A stretch of 64,000 nucleotides of DNA from Pseudomonas parafulva (GTDB lineage: Bacteria; Pseudomonadota; Gammaproteobacteria; Pseudomonadales; Pseudomonadaceae): contig NZ_CP019952.1 in NCBI RefSeq assembly GCF_002021815.1, positions 1,085,001 through 1,149,000 on the forward strand. The letters are read 5' to 3'. This document shows, piece by piece, positions 1 to 9,643 of the stretch (its first letter is position 1; each line of letters begins with the position of its first letter). Under the pieces are notes generated by a model. It did no database searches, had not been told where the DNA came from, and was given only the letters and a program-made list of their open reading frames with translations. The position numbers and the translations under genes are program-made.

Positions 1-2994
1 CTCCGCCGAGCGCCCAGGCACGAAGGCGGTCAAGGTGCCGAAGTGGTTGTCGCCTAGGAAGAACACGAACGTCGCGGTGCGGTTCAGCGACCGTGACCCT
101 ATCAGGCGGCCCCCGGCGCCAAAGCTTTCGATGCGGTTGTCGCCCGTTCCGGTCTTGCCGCCCATGACCAGAGGCGTGCCGTCCTTGAGCATGAAGCTGC
201 CGGAGATGCGCCGCGCGGTACCCGCGTCCACCACTTGCGACATGGCGCCCTTGAGGGCTCGCGCCACTTCGACCGGCAGTATCCGCACACCACGGTCCGG
301 GTCGCTGATCAGTTTGGTTTCGTAGGGCGTATCCGCTGCAAAGTGCAGGGTATCGATGCGCAGTGTCGGCAGCCGTACTCCGTCGTTCTGGATGATGCCC
401 ACCAGTTCGGAAAGCGCGGCAGGCCGGTCACCGGAGCTGCCAATAGCGGTCGCCAGCGACGGGACCAGGTGATCGAAGGGATAGCCGACCCGCTTCCAGC
501 GCTGGTGAATGTCGAGAAACGCCTCGATTTCCACCATGGTCCGGATGCGGCTGTCCCGTGCGCCCTGGTGGCGGCTCTTGAACAGCCAGCTGTAGACCTC
601 CTGGCGCTCGAAGCGACTGGCGTTGATCATTTCGCTCAAGGTCGATGCCGGATGCTTGAGCAAATAACCCAGCAGCCACAGGTCCAGCGGGTGAACCTTG
701 GCGATGAAGCCCTGGTCAGGTAGGTTGTACCGCCCCGGGCCGTAGGCATCGTACATCTGTACCAGTCGATCGTCGGTCAGTTTGCTTTGTGCGAGCTTGC
801 TGTCTTTGCTATGGGCCCGTACGAAGGCATTGAACGTGGCCTGGCCGGCCTCGGGGAACAGGTAGCGGTGCACGGCCGCCAGACGTTGGGGGGTCACGCG
901 CATACTGTCGAGGAAGGTGTCCAGGCGTTGCTGCGAGGTCTTGCGCTGGTACTTGCGCCAGAAACGCATCAGGTAGCTGGTCCCTTCCTTGTCGGCGAAC
1001 TTTGCCAGGTACTCCTGTCGGCGCGGGTCAGCATCATCCTTGAGCAGCGGCACCGCGTTCAGTGGCTGCTGATAGGTGACGTAGCGCACCACGTCGCGCA
1101 TCAGGCGGATGAACGGCAGGTTGATCGATTCGCGCAGGGCGTCCTTGAGGGTAGGGTTGCGGCCGTTGTCTTCCTTGCGGAAGTTGTTGAACACGTGCAT
1201 ACCGCCCCCGGTGAAGAACGATTCTCCGGTACTGGCCGAGTACTTGCGCTCAAGGGCGGCATCGAGCATGGCATCCAGGCTCTGGTTTTTGCTGTTTTGC
1301 ATCAGCCAGCCCAGTGACCAGCGGCTGATGACATCCAGGTCGGCGACCTCGACGTTCTTCAACTCGGCCACAGGCTTGCCGGCGTACTTGTCATGCAGCT
1401 CGGCGACGATTTCCAGGTAAGTGGTCAGCACCCGAAGCTTGGCGGTGGACCCCAGTTCCAGCTTGCTGCCTTCGTTGATGTCGAAGGGTTGGTCAGTGCT
1501 GTCCGTCTGTACCCGCACGCGTGAGCCATCGGCCGTGCGTTCGAACAGGGTGAAACTGTAGCTGACCTGGTCGGTGGTTTTGGCGGTCAGCAGACGTTCG
1601 CCGATCAGGCCGATCTGCGCGGCAAAGGCCGGGTCGGCCAGATGCTTGAGGTACTCGCTGACTTGCAGCTGCAAGTCAGCCTGCAAGGTGCTGGTGGCAG
1701 AAAGGTCCAGGCGATCGAGGTCGTACAGCGGGCGGTTGAGCATGGCCGAAAGACGGTTGCGGGCCAGGCTGATGCCCTTGTTGGTGACGATCGGCACGAT
1801 GGTCGGCTGCGCGACCCAGTCACGGTAGACAGCCTTGCTGGCCAATGCGGCATCGGCCAGCGCCTGAGGGATGATCTGGTTCGCGGCCAGCACCCGGACA
1901 TGGGCGTCGGTCAGCTCGGCGAGTTCGAGGCGCCCTTTGGAGAGGTAGTGCGAGGGCCGGCGCTGGGCGATCATCAACGACAGCACCTGACGCAGCGCAA
2001 GGCCACGGGCCGCCAAGCTCTGTGCGTCCGTGGCGGTGTCATTGAGCGCTTTGTTGACTTGCTCGAAGTCTGCCCCGTACCACACGCGCAGGCCTTCGGC
2101 CATACCGTGCACCTCTCCATGACCCGGCACGGCGGACAGCGGCACGCTGTTGAGGTAGTCACGCACGATGCGCTGGCGCGCCTCGGTGGTGTCCGGCCCG
2201 CCCTGGTAGGCGCGCACGCTGGCAGAAATCATCTGCCTGATCTTCTCGGCGCCCGACACGGTCAACCCGTCAGGTGAATGGCGATACTTCTCCAGCTGGG
2301 TAGCCAGGGTACTGCCACCGGCAGATTGGCCAGGCAGGGCCAGGTAGCGCGCGATCTGGCTGTAGGCCGCCTTGGCGAAACGGGGCCAGTCCACCGCCGG
2401 GTTGTTGCGCGGATCACGGGTATCGAGCAGGTCGCGGTTCTCGATGAACAGCAAGCTGTTGACCACCACCGAGGGAATCGAGGCGAAGTCCGGGTACAGG
2501 TATTGGGGATACTGATACTGGTACAGCATGTCGCCCCGGCAATCGGTGATCGCCAGGCCTGCCTGGACCTTTTCGATGTAGGGCGCGAACAGCCCATGAT
2601 CGACGTAGTTGACCAGCGCCGGCGAGAACCGCACTTGTTGGCTGATCAGGTAATCGCGCTTGAGCAGGCGGGGCAGGAACTCGCCGAGCGAGCTGTAGCC
2701 CAGGCGCTTGTCGAACGGCCCTTCGCCTGGGTACACGATCGAATCGCTGGGGCCGGGCTGCAGCGAGTAAGTCAAGGTGCTTGCCAGCTTGCTGAACTCG
2801 CGCGATTGCAGCTCGGAGGTGCGGAATTCTTCATAGGCCGCGAAGCCGACCGTGCCAGCTGCCACCAGCAGAATCAGGATGATCAGGCGCCACCATAGCC
2901 GGCGCTGACGAGGGGACTTGGGTTCTGGCGTCTCGGCAGGCGTTTGTGCGGGGGCTTGCTTGGTGTTTGGTTCCGTTTGCCACAGTGCGCCCAT
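1..2994 (-). CDS. Divergent class A penicillin-binding protein (glycosyltransferase 51 plus transpeptidase), 3' end outside window
   Basis: Bifunctional peptidoglycan synthase: it polymerises lipid II and cross-links stem peptides in the periplasm while anchored in the inner membrane. The ATG at 2994 gives a short basic cytoplasmic tail and one membrane segment near residues 30-50. A GT51-type region follows with the GGSTLATQL motif, then a transpeptidase domain with STAK (nucleophile Ser516), an SIN triad and KTGTG (Lys947). At least 998 residues lie in the window and the frame is still open at base 1, so the C-terminus is missing. Odd point: the first GT51 motif reads ENRDLLD, not the usual EDRxFxxHxG. 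The likely catalytic Glu is kept but the following residues are changed, so this is not standard PBP1a or PBP1b. The family call is firm; the exact subfamily is not. Confidence 0.85.
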   Translation of the reverse strand, partial: MGALWQTEPNTKQAPAQTPAETPEPKSPRQRRLWWRLIILILLVAAGTVGFAAYEEFRTSELQSREFSKLASTLTYSLQPGPSDSIVYPGEGPFDKRLGYSSLGEFLPRLLKRDYLISQQVRFSPALVNYVDHGLFAPYIEKVQAGLAITDCRGDMLYQYQYPQYLYPDFASIPSVVVNSLLFIENRDLLDTRDPRNNPAVDWPRFAKAAYSQIARYLALPGQSAGGSTLATQLEKYRHSPDGLTVSGAEKIRQMISASVRAYQGGPDTTEARQRIVRDYLNSVPLSAVPGHGEVHGMAEGLRVWYGADFEQVNKALNDTATDAQSLAARGLALRQVLSLMIAQRRPSHYLSKGRLELAELTDAHVRVLAANQIIPQALADAALASKAVYRDWVAQPTIVPIVTNKGISLARNRLSAMLNRPLYDLDRLDLSATSTLQADLQLQVSEYLKHLADPAFAAQIGLIGERLLTAKTTDQVSYSFTLFERTADGSRVRVQTDSTDQPFDINEGSKLELGSTAKLRVLTTYLEIVAELHDKYAGKPVAELKNVEVADLDVISRWSLGWLMQNSKNQSLDAMLDAALERKYSASTGESFFTGGGMHVFNNFRKEDNGRNPTLKDALRESINLPFIRLMRDVVRYVTYQQPLNAVPLLKDDADPRRQEYLAKFADKEGTSYLMRFWRKYQRKTSQQRLDTFLDSMRVTPQRLAAVHRYLFPEAGQATFNAFVRAHSKDSKLAQSKLTDDRLVQMYDAYGPGRYNLPDQGFIAKVHPLDLWLLGYLLKHPASTLSEMINASRFERQEVYSWLFKSRHQGARDSRIRTMVEIEAFLDIHQRWKRVGYPFDHLVPSLATAIGSSGDRPAALSELVGIIQNDGVRLPTLRIDTLHFAADTPYETKLISDPDRGVRILPVEVARALKGAMSQVVDAGTARRISGSFMLKDGTPLVMGGKTGTGDNRIESFGAGGRLIGSRSLNRTATFVFFLGDNHFGTLTAFVPGRSAE

Positions 2995-3119
2995 AATCGT
3001 CTATCCAACCAGGTATTTTCATCTTGCTTGCCTGGAGCTTAGACGTTGCGCCGGGTATGTGAAAATTTTGTGGAAACTGCGCAATAAAGCGGGTGCGCGG
3101 CTTGGCCGCGCTCAAGCAT

Positions 3120-4739
3120 TCAGGCGGCTACCTCGCTGTTGGGCTCGAAGCTGTCCGCCCGGGCCAGTTGCCACATACGCGAATAGAATTGCCCATCGAC
3201 CTCGCCGGTCAGTAGCTCGCCGGGCTTTAGGAACACATGCATTTGCGAGAACAGCTTGATCTCGGTGGCTGAAATGCGGCGTACCAAGTGCTTGGCTTCG
3301 AGCTGCGACGGGTGTTCCAGCCCGGCAGCAGCCAGCATTTCGGCCAAGGCACGCAGGGTGTTGCGATGGAAGTTGAGCACCCGTTCGGCTTTGTCCGGCA
3401 CCACCAGGGCACGCTGGCGCAGCGGATCCTGCGTGGCCACGCCGGTGGGGCACTTGTTGGTGTGGCAACTCTGGGACTGGATGCAGCCGATGGCGAACAT
3501 GAACCCCCGCGCAGCATTGGCCCAGTCCGCACCGATGGCCAGGACGCTGGCAATGTCGAAGGCGCTGACGATCTTGCCGCTGGCACCGAGCTTGATCTTG
3601 TCGCGAAGGTTCAAGCCCACCAAGGTGTTGTGCACGAACAACAGGCCTTCGCGCAGCGGCACACCGATATGGTCGGTGAACTCCACGGGGGCGGCCCCGG
3701 TGCCGCCTTCCTTGCCATCGATCACGATGAAGTCGGGCAGGATGCCGGTTTCCAGCATGGCTTTGGCAATGCCCATGAATTCCCACGGGTGACCCAGGCA
3801 GAGCTTGAACCCCACCGGTTTGCCGCCCGACAGCTCACGCAGTTGGGCGATGAACTGCATCATTTCGATGGGTGTTGAAAACGCGCTGTGCCGCGACGGC
3901 GAGACGCAGTCTTCGCCCAGCGGCACGCCGCGGGTGTCGGCAATTTCCTGGGTGACCTTGTGCTTGGGCAGAATGCCGCCATGCCCAGGCTTTGCGCCCT
4001 GGCTCATCTTGACCTCGATCATGCGCACCTGCGGGCTGCGCGCCTGCGCGGCAAATGCCTGCGGATCGAAACGACCGTCCGAGGTACGGCACCCGAAATA
4101 CCCGCTGCCCAGTTCCCATACCAGGTCGCCGCCGTGCTCGCGATGGTAGGGGCTGATGCTGCCCTCACCGGTGTCGTGGTGAAAGTTGCCCAGCTTCGCG
4201 CCTTGGTTCAACGCGCGAATGGCGTTGGCGCTGAGCGAGCCAAAACTCATGGCGGAGATGTTGAAGATCGAGGCTGAGTACGGCTGGCTGCACTGCGGGC
4301 CGCCGATGGTGATGCGAAAGCTCGCCGGGTCAGCCAGAGGCGCCGGGCGCATGGAGTGACCGATGAACTCGAAGCCCGACGCGTAGACGTCGATCAGGGT
4401 GCCGAACGGCTTGTCCGAGACCTGGTTCTTGGCCCGGGAATAGACCAGCGAGCGCTGGGCACGGGAGAAGGGCAGGGCGTCGCTGTCTGCTTCGAGCAGA
4501 TACTGGCGGATTTCCGGGCGAATGGTTTCCACCAGGTAGCGAATATTGCCCAGGATCGGGTAGTTGCGACGCACGGCGTGGCGTTTTTGCAACAGGTCGA
4601 ACAGGCCTATCAGGCTGAGCAAGCCTGTTGTCAGGGTGAACGGCCAAAGCCAGTGGTGATGAATCAATGGCAGGGTGGCCAGGGTAAACACGATGCAGAC
4701 GGCGAACACCGCATAACGGCTGAGAAGTGACAGGCTCAT
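3120..4739 (-). CDS. Membrane-anchored FMN-binding glutamate synthase family protein (lone GltB-type domain)
   Basis: A 539-residue protein carrying the FMN and iron-sulfur synthase domain of glutamate synthase, but without the glutaminase domain or a GltD partner nearby. The ATG at 4739 follows an AAGGA Shine-Dalgarno; an upstream in-frame start would run into the neighbouring lhr gene. Two hydrophobic helices lie near residues 5-50. Then come GltB-like motifs (FNISAMSFGSLS, GEGSISPYH, GQGAKPGHGG-like, DGKEGGTGAAP). Cys419, Cys425 and Cys430 have the C-x5-C-x4-C spacing of the 3Fe-4S ligands in glutamate synthase. Family members occur in many proteobacteria; their substrate is generally not known. 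An oxidoreductase at the inner membrane is likely, but glutamate synthesis is not established. Confidence 0.85.
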   Translation of the reverse strand: MSLSLLSRYAVFAVCIVFTLATLPLIHHHWLWPFTLTTGLLSLIGLFDLLQKRHAVRRNYPILGNIRYLVETIRPEIRQYLLEADSDALPFSRAQRSLVYSRAKNQVSDKPFGTLIDVYASGFEFIGHSMRPAPLADPASFRITIGGPQCSQPYSASIFNISAMSFGSLSANAIRALNQGAKLGNFHHDTGEGSISPYHREHGGDLVWELGSGYFGCRTSDGRFDPQAFAAQARSPQVRMIEVKMSQGAKPGHGGILPKHKVTQEIADTRGVPLGEDCVSPSRHSAFSTPIEMMQFIAQLRELSGGKPVGFKLCLGHPWEFMGIAKAMLETGILPDFIVIDGKEGGTGAAPVEFTDHIGVPLREGLLFVHNTLVGLNLRDKIKLGASGKIVSAFDIASVLAIGADWANAARGFMFAIGCIQSQSCHTNKCPTGVATQDPLRQRALVVPDKAERVLNFHRNTLRALAEMLAAAGLEHPSQLEAKHLVRRISATEIKLFSQMHVFLKPGELLTGEVDGQFYSRMWQLARADSFEPNSEVAA

Positions 4740-4768
4740 ACAGGGTCCTTGCGATGGCTCGGTCAGGC

Positions 4769-7700
4769 TCACGGCCTGGGGTGAGCCCCGACCATAGCCA
4801 ACTTGTCCGTCGCTGCAAAGGCCGTGTCGCGCAGCAGCAGCTGTCGCCACAGCGTTTGCTGCGCTGCGCAAGCTTCGACCAGATAGACGTAGCGCTTGCC
4901 CACCCGCGCAGCCACCGGTACGCCGTCGCGGTAGAGCAGTCGGTTGCCGCTGGTGGCCGGTACCTTGGCCCCCGGCAGCAACGTGCCGATCAAGTTCAGC
5001 GGATCGCTGGCACTGACCAGAACCAACGTGCCGTCCGCCGCTTGCCGGCGAACCTGGCGCAGCATGGCCACGGCCTCGGGCAAGGCGAACTGCTCGCCGG
5101 ACAACCCGGCAATGAAGCGCCCACCCCGGATTTCCCCACGCGCCTCCAGGCGCTGGTAGCAGCGCAGCAGGTCACGCCAGGGCGGCAACACATCGCTCTC
5201 ACGCGCCAGCAGGCGCCAGCACATCACCCCGTAGCGCTGCAGCAGCAGGCGAGCGATGCTTTCGATGTGCTGATCCTGATCCGGCGCGGCTTCGCTGCGC
5301 GGCAGCAGGGCCCAGCGCCCTGCATAAGCCATGCTGTTGGACAAGGGCAGGTGACCGAAGCGCGGCCGACGCGCGGTGCGCCGGGCGGCCGGCGCGATCA
5401 GGCTACGCAGCCCGGTGAAGCTGTCGGCATTGGCCAGGCCAGCGCCAACCAGCGCCTGCAAGGCCGTTTCCAGTTCGCTGGGGAGCAGGCGGGCCTCTTG
5501 GGCCAGCTCGTCGAAAAACAGTGCACCCCGGGTTTTCAGGGCGTCATGCACCCGCTGGGCACGTGGTCCCAAGGTGTCGAGGCACGGGGGTGGGGCCAGG
5601 CTTCGCCACAGCTGCAGGTGTTCGCGAGGCAGCAACACCACGGGCGTGCTGGCCACCGTGCTGGCTGACACGGTACTTGCCAACCGGCTCCAGGCGAACT
5701 GCCCGCTGCGGCAGGCCTCGTCGAGCCAGCTGGGGCTGTAATCGCGCACGCGTGCAGGCAGCACTTCGGCTTCCCACGCCCCGGCCGCACTTGGAAACCC
5801 CTGCAGTTGGGCCAGCACAACAGGCAGCGCCTGCGGCCCTTGCAACCGTTGCCCCGGATCAAGGTGTTGCCAGTGGAACAGGAAACGCATGAAGTCCTGC
5901 AGGCTGACCGGCTCGATCTCCCGGCGCAGACGTTTGACGGTATAGCGGTGGATACGCGCCAGCAGGTGGCGTTCGCACCATTGAGTGTCAATTGCATCTG
6001 GGCTGAAATGCCCCCTGAGCACATGGCCTTGGGCCTCGAGCCGGGCCAATGCCTGCTCCACATCAGCGATGGACTTGCCCAGCGGCGTCGCAAGCTGGGC
6101 AACGGTGGCAGGCCCATGACCGCTGAGCCGGGCACGCAGCAGTTCGGGCAGCGCCAGGTCATGGTCCACTGGCTGATCGAAGCCTGGCAGTGGCTCGACC
6201 ACGGGCGCCAGGCGGCAATCGGGGTAGACGGCTTTCAACAGCGTCAGGCGCTCACGGGCCAGCCACAACTTCTGCTCGGGCAGGTAGACGGCTCGGCCCC
6301 GCTTGGCAAGCTGATCAAGCAGCGTACGCCAGCGTGCGCCTGCCTGAGCTTCGGGCTGGCTGATGGCGCCCAGGCTCATGAGCGCTTCATGCATTTCATC
6401 TGCGTTGATCGGCTGCGGCCAGGCCTCGGCTGCCACTGCCGCAATGGCGTCCGCATCCAGCGCACCCAGCTCATCACCTGACTGCACATCCGCCCAGCGG
6501 CGATTGAGCACCGCCTGGGTACGGCGCTCTTCGAGCGGGGCGTCATCCAGAAAGGTGTAGGGCCTGGCGTTGAGAATGGCTGACGCCAGCGGCGAGGGCG
6601 CCGGCAGGTCGCGCGCCAGCAGGCGCACGGCACCGCTTTCCATGCGCCGCAGCAACGCCAGCCAACCGTCGCAATCCATGGCGTCGTGCAGGCAATCGTC
6701 GAGGGTCTGACGAACCAGCGGGTGGTCCGGTACGTGCCGTTCGCCGGACAGATTTTCAAGGCAGGCGATCTGATCGGGAAACACCGAGGCGATCAGGTCT
6801 TCGCTCTTCATGCGCTGGATCTGCGGTGCAACCTTGCGACCACCGGCAAAGCGCGGCAAGGCCATGGCCACACCCGCGTTCCAGCGCCAGCGGACACCGA
6901 ACAGCGGGGCATCGAGCACAGCCTGGATCAGCACCTGCTCGGCGCTGCGGCTGTCGAGGTAGCGCCACACCTCGTCGAGGGCAAAGCTGTGGCTGGTAGA
7001 CAGCGACAGCACGATGGCATCTTCACTGGCTGCCGCTTGCAGCTCGACATTGAAGGTACGGCAGAACCGCTTGCGCAGGGCCAAACCCCAGGCGCGGTTG
7101 ATGCGGCTACCGAACGGCGAATGAATGATAAGCTGCGTGCCGCCTGACTCGTCGAAGAAACGCTCCATCACCAGGGTGTCCTGGGAGGGCAGGGCGCTCA
7201 ATACCTGCTGGGTGCGGGCCAGGTAGTCCAGCAACTGCTCGGCACAGCTGGCGTCCAGTTCGAATGTGGCTTGCAGCCAGGCCAGCACATGCGCCAGCGA
7301 GCCATCGGCGTGTTGCAGGCGCTCATCGATCTGCCCTTGCAGCCTGGCCACGGCGGCGCTGAGCTCGCGGCTGCGGCCAGGGGCTTCGCCCAGCCAGAAC
7401 GGAATCGTGGGGGGCTGGCCGTGGGCGTCTTCGACCCGGACCCGCCCGGCCTCCACGCGCAGGATGCGATAAGACGCGTTGCCTAGCTGGAAGATGTCGC
7501 CAGCAATGCTCTCCACGGCAAAGTCTTCGTTGACGCTGCCGATGTTCAGCGCCTGAGGTTCGAGCACGACGGCGTAGTCGGCGTTGTCGGGAATCGTCCC
7601 GCCACTGGTCAAGGCGGTGAGTTGGCTGCCACGGCGCCCTCGCACCATGGCGCTGACGGCATCACGGTGCAGGTAGGCGCCGCGCACGCCCTGGCGGCCG

Positions 7701-9097
7701 TTGTAGCCTTCGGCAAGCATGCCAAGCAAGGCGTCGTAATCTTCGTACGCCAACGTTTCGAACGGCATGGCCTGGCGCAGGCAGTCGAACAGCGCTCGCT
7801 CGTGCCAGGGCTGGTTGCTGGCCTCGGCGACGATCTGCTGGGCCAGCACATCCAGCGGGGCCTTCGGTACCTGCACTTCATCCAACTCGCCGCGGCGCAC
7901 GCAATCGAGCAGCGCCACGCACTCGATCAAGTCGTCTCGCGATGTCGCGAACAGCCGTCCTTTGGGCACCCCGTCCACCTGATGTCCTGCACGCCCCACG
8001 CGCTGCAGGAACGCTGCGATCGAGCCGGGTGAGGCGATCTGGCACACCAGGTCGATGTCGCCGATGTCGATGCCAAGTTCCAGCGAGGCCGTGGCCACCA
8101 GCACCTGCAGCTCGCCCGCCTTCAGGCGCTGCTCGGCGCTCAGGCGCCTTTCCTTGGAAAGGCTGCCGTGGTGAGCGGCCACCGCAGCCGCGCCCAACCG
8201 ATCGCTCAAGTGACGGGTGATGCGCTCGGCCAGCCGCCGGGTGTTGACGAACACCAAGGTGGTGCGATGCGCACGGGCCAGTTCGGCCAGACGATCGTAC
8301 ACCAGCCCCCAGGCATCCTGGTCGAGCACCGCCCCCAGTGGCACCGGCGGGATTTCGATGGCCAGGTCACGCTGGCGGGCGTGCCCCACATCGACGATGG
8401 CACAGGCGCGCCCGCTGCCCACCAGAAACTGCGCCACCCGCTCGACCGGACGCTGGGTAGCAGACAGGCCGATGCGTCGCAGCGGACGGTCGCACAACGC
8501 TTGCAGGCGTTCGAGGGTCAGCGCCAGGTGGCAACCGCGCTTGTTGCCGGCCAGGGCATGGATCTCATCGACGATGACTGTGTGCACCGTACGCAGGCCT
8601 TCACGCCCAGAGGCCGAACCCATCAGCACGTACAGGGACTCAGGGGTCGTGACCAGAATATGCGGTGCCTGTTTGCGCATGGCGATGCGTTCTTTCTGGG
8701 GCGTATCACCAGTGCGCACCGCCGTGGTGATGGTGGGGGCTGCGTGCCCTTGCGCCTGGAGTGTGCGCTGGATGCCCTCCAGCGGTATTTGCAGGTTCAA
8801 GCGGATGTCGTTGGACAGGGCTTTCAAAGGCGATACGTAGACGACCTGCGTGTGGGCGGGCAATGTGCCGCCCTGCTCCAGCCCTTGGCGAAACAGCCGG
8901 TCGAGCACCGCCAGAAACGCACTGAGCGTCTTGCCTGAGCCGGTCGGCGCTGCCAGCAGCACGGACTGACCGGCCTGGATGAGCGGCCAGGCCTGAGCCT
9001 GGGCATCGGTCACCGACGGATAACGGCCTGAGAACCAGGCCGCAACGCCTGGATGGAACAGCTCGAATACGGGATGGTTGGCGGCAGGAAGCGTCAT
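4769..9097 (-). CDS. lhr: Long Lhr-family ATP-dependent helicase
   Basis: Superfamily 2 ATP-dependent nucleic acid helicase of the long Lhr type, thought to act in DNA repair. The N-terminal core has a Walker A motif (GSGKT), a DEIH box, SATQRP and the helicase C motifs (VGRAGHQ), then the Lhr winged-helix region and a long C-terminal part. About 1442 residues, in the usual range for long Lhr (1400-1600). The start is uncertain: the ATG at 9097 (MTLPAANHP) lacks a clear Shine-Dalgarno, and a TTG at 9133 in frame is possible. The next gene downstream begins 29 bases away, so the two may be co-transcribed. A second, shorter Lhr-related helicase occurs at 46714-49158. Confidence 0.9.
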   Translation of the reverse strand: MTLPAANHPVFELFHPGVAAWFSGRYPSVTDAQAQAWPLIQAGQSVLLAAPTGSGKTLSAFLAVLDRLFRQGLEQGGTLPAHTQVVYVSPLKALSNDIRLNLQIPLEGIQRTLQAQGHAAPTITTAVRTGDTPQKERIAMRKQAPHILVTTPESLYVLMGSASGREGLRTVHTVIVDEIHALAGNKRGCHLALTLERLQALCDRPLRRIGLSATQRPVERVAQFLVGSGRACAIVDVGHARQRDLAIEIPPVPLGAVLDQDAWGLVYDRLAELARAHRTTLVFVNTRRLAERITRHLSDRLGAAAVAAHHGSLSKERRLSAEQRLKAGELQVLVATASLELGIDIGDIDLVCQIASPGSIAAFLQRVGRAGHQVDGVPKGRLFATSRDDLIECVALLDCVRRGELDEVQVPKAPLDVLAQQIVAEASNQPWHERALFDCLRQAMPFETLAYEDYDALLGMLAEGYNGRQGVRGAYLHRDAVSAMVRGRRGSQLTALTSGGTIPDNADYAVVLEPQALNIGSVNEDFAVESIAGDIFQLGNASYRILRVEAGRVRVEDAHGQPPTIPFWLGEAPGRSRELSAAVARLQGQIDERLQHADGSLAHVLAWLQATFELDASCAEQLLDYLARTQQVLSALPSQDTLVMERFFDESGGTQLIIHSPFGSRINRAWGLALRKRFCRTFNVELQAAASEDAIVLSLSTSHSFALDEVWRYLDSRSAEQVLIQAVLDAPLFGVRWRWNAGVAMALPRFAGGRKVAPQIQRMKSEDLIASVFPDQIACLENLSGERHVPDHPLVRQTLDDCLHDAMDCDGWLALLRRMESGAVRLLARDLPAPSPLASAILNARPYTFLDDAPLEERRTQAVLNRRWADVQSGDELGALDADAIAAVAAEAWPQPINADEMHEALMSLGAISQPEAQAGARWRTLLDQLAKRGRAVYLPEQKLWLARERLTLLKAVYPDCRLAPVVEPLPGFDQPVDHDLALPELLRARLSGHGPATVAQLATPLGKSIADVEQALARLEAQGHVLRGHFSPDAIDTQWCERHLLARIHRYTVKRLRREIEPVSLQDFMRFLFHWQHLDPGQRLQGPQALPVVLAQLQGFPSAAGAWEAEVLPARVRDYSPSWLDEACRSGQFAWSRLASTVSASTVASTPVVLLPREHLQLWRSLAPPPCLDTLGPRAQRVHDALKTRGALFFDELAQEARLLPSELETALQALVGAGLANADSFTGLRSLIAPAARRTARRPRFGHLPLSNSMAYAGRWALLPRSEAAPDQDQHIESIARLLLQRYGVMCWRLLARESDVLPPWRDLLRCYQRLEARGEIRGGRFIAGLSGEQFALPEAVAMLRQVRRQAADGTLVLVSASDPLNLIGTLLPGAKVPATSGNRLLYRDGVPVAARVGKRYVYLVEACAAQQTLWRQLLLRDTAFAATDKLAMVGAHPRP

Positions 9098-9229
9098 TGG
9101 GAAGGTTATGAAGGGTCCCGGCCGGGTTGGCAAGTGGCCATTCGTCGGCCCACGTCCAAACCTGGCAGTGGCCTTGTCACGGCTGGGGAGGCATGGGATG
9201 CTCGCCGCCCATTTTCAGGGAGATCACCC

Positions 9230-9643
9230 ATGGCCAATACCATCCGCATTGCCGCCGCCTTATTGCTGGACTCGCAAGGTCGCACGCTGCTGGTGCGCAA
9301 GCGCGGCACTCAGGCATTCATGCAGCCGGGCGGCAAGATCGATGCCGGAGAAACCCCGGTTCAAGCGTTGGCCCGTGAGCTGCACGAGGAACTGGGCCTG
9401 CAGATCGACCCCGCCAAGGCCGTGCGCCTTGGTCAGTTCAGCGCTCCGGCAGCCAATGAGCCAGGGTTCGAGGTGCAGGCCGAGTTGTTCCGGGTGGACT
9501 GCGCGGCATCAGTAATGCCGGCGGCCGAAATCGAGGAGATCACTTGGTTGGCCGCTGACCAGACGCCAGAAATGCCCCTGGCGCCCCTGACCCGTGACCT
9601 GATCCTGCCGCTGTACCGCCAGTTGCTCAGCGCACCGCACTGA
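9230..9643 (+). CDS. Nudix hydrolase
   Basis: A small 137-residue Nudix-fold pyrophosphohydrolase, probably cleaving a nucleoside diphosphate linked to another group. The Nudix box is complete: GG-KIDAGE, seven residues, then REL-x-EELGL, so the metal-binding glutamates are present. The ATG at 9230 follows GGGAGA at a good distance; longer in-frame starts upstream would overlap the lhr 5' region and have no family support. The gene ends inside the 3' end of convergent metR, an overlap of 17 bases. Substrate cannot be told from sequence; the small MutT-like architecture fits NTP or nucleotide-sugar clean-up. Confidence 0.9.
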   Translation: MANTIRIAAALLLDSQGRTLLVRKRGTQAFMQPGGKIDAGETPVQALARELHEELGLQIDPAKAVRLGQFSAPAANEPGFEVQAELFRVDCAASVMPAAEIEEITWLAADQTPEMPLAPLTRDLILPLYRQLLSAPH

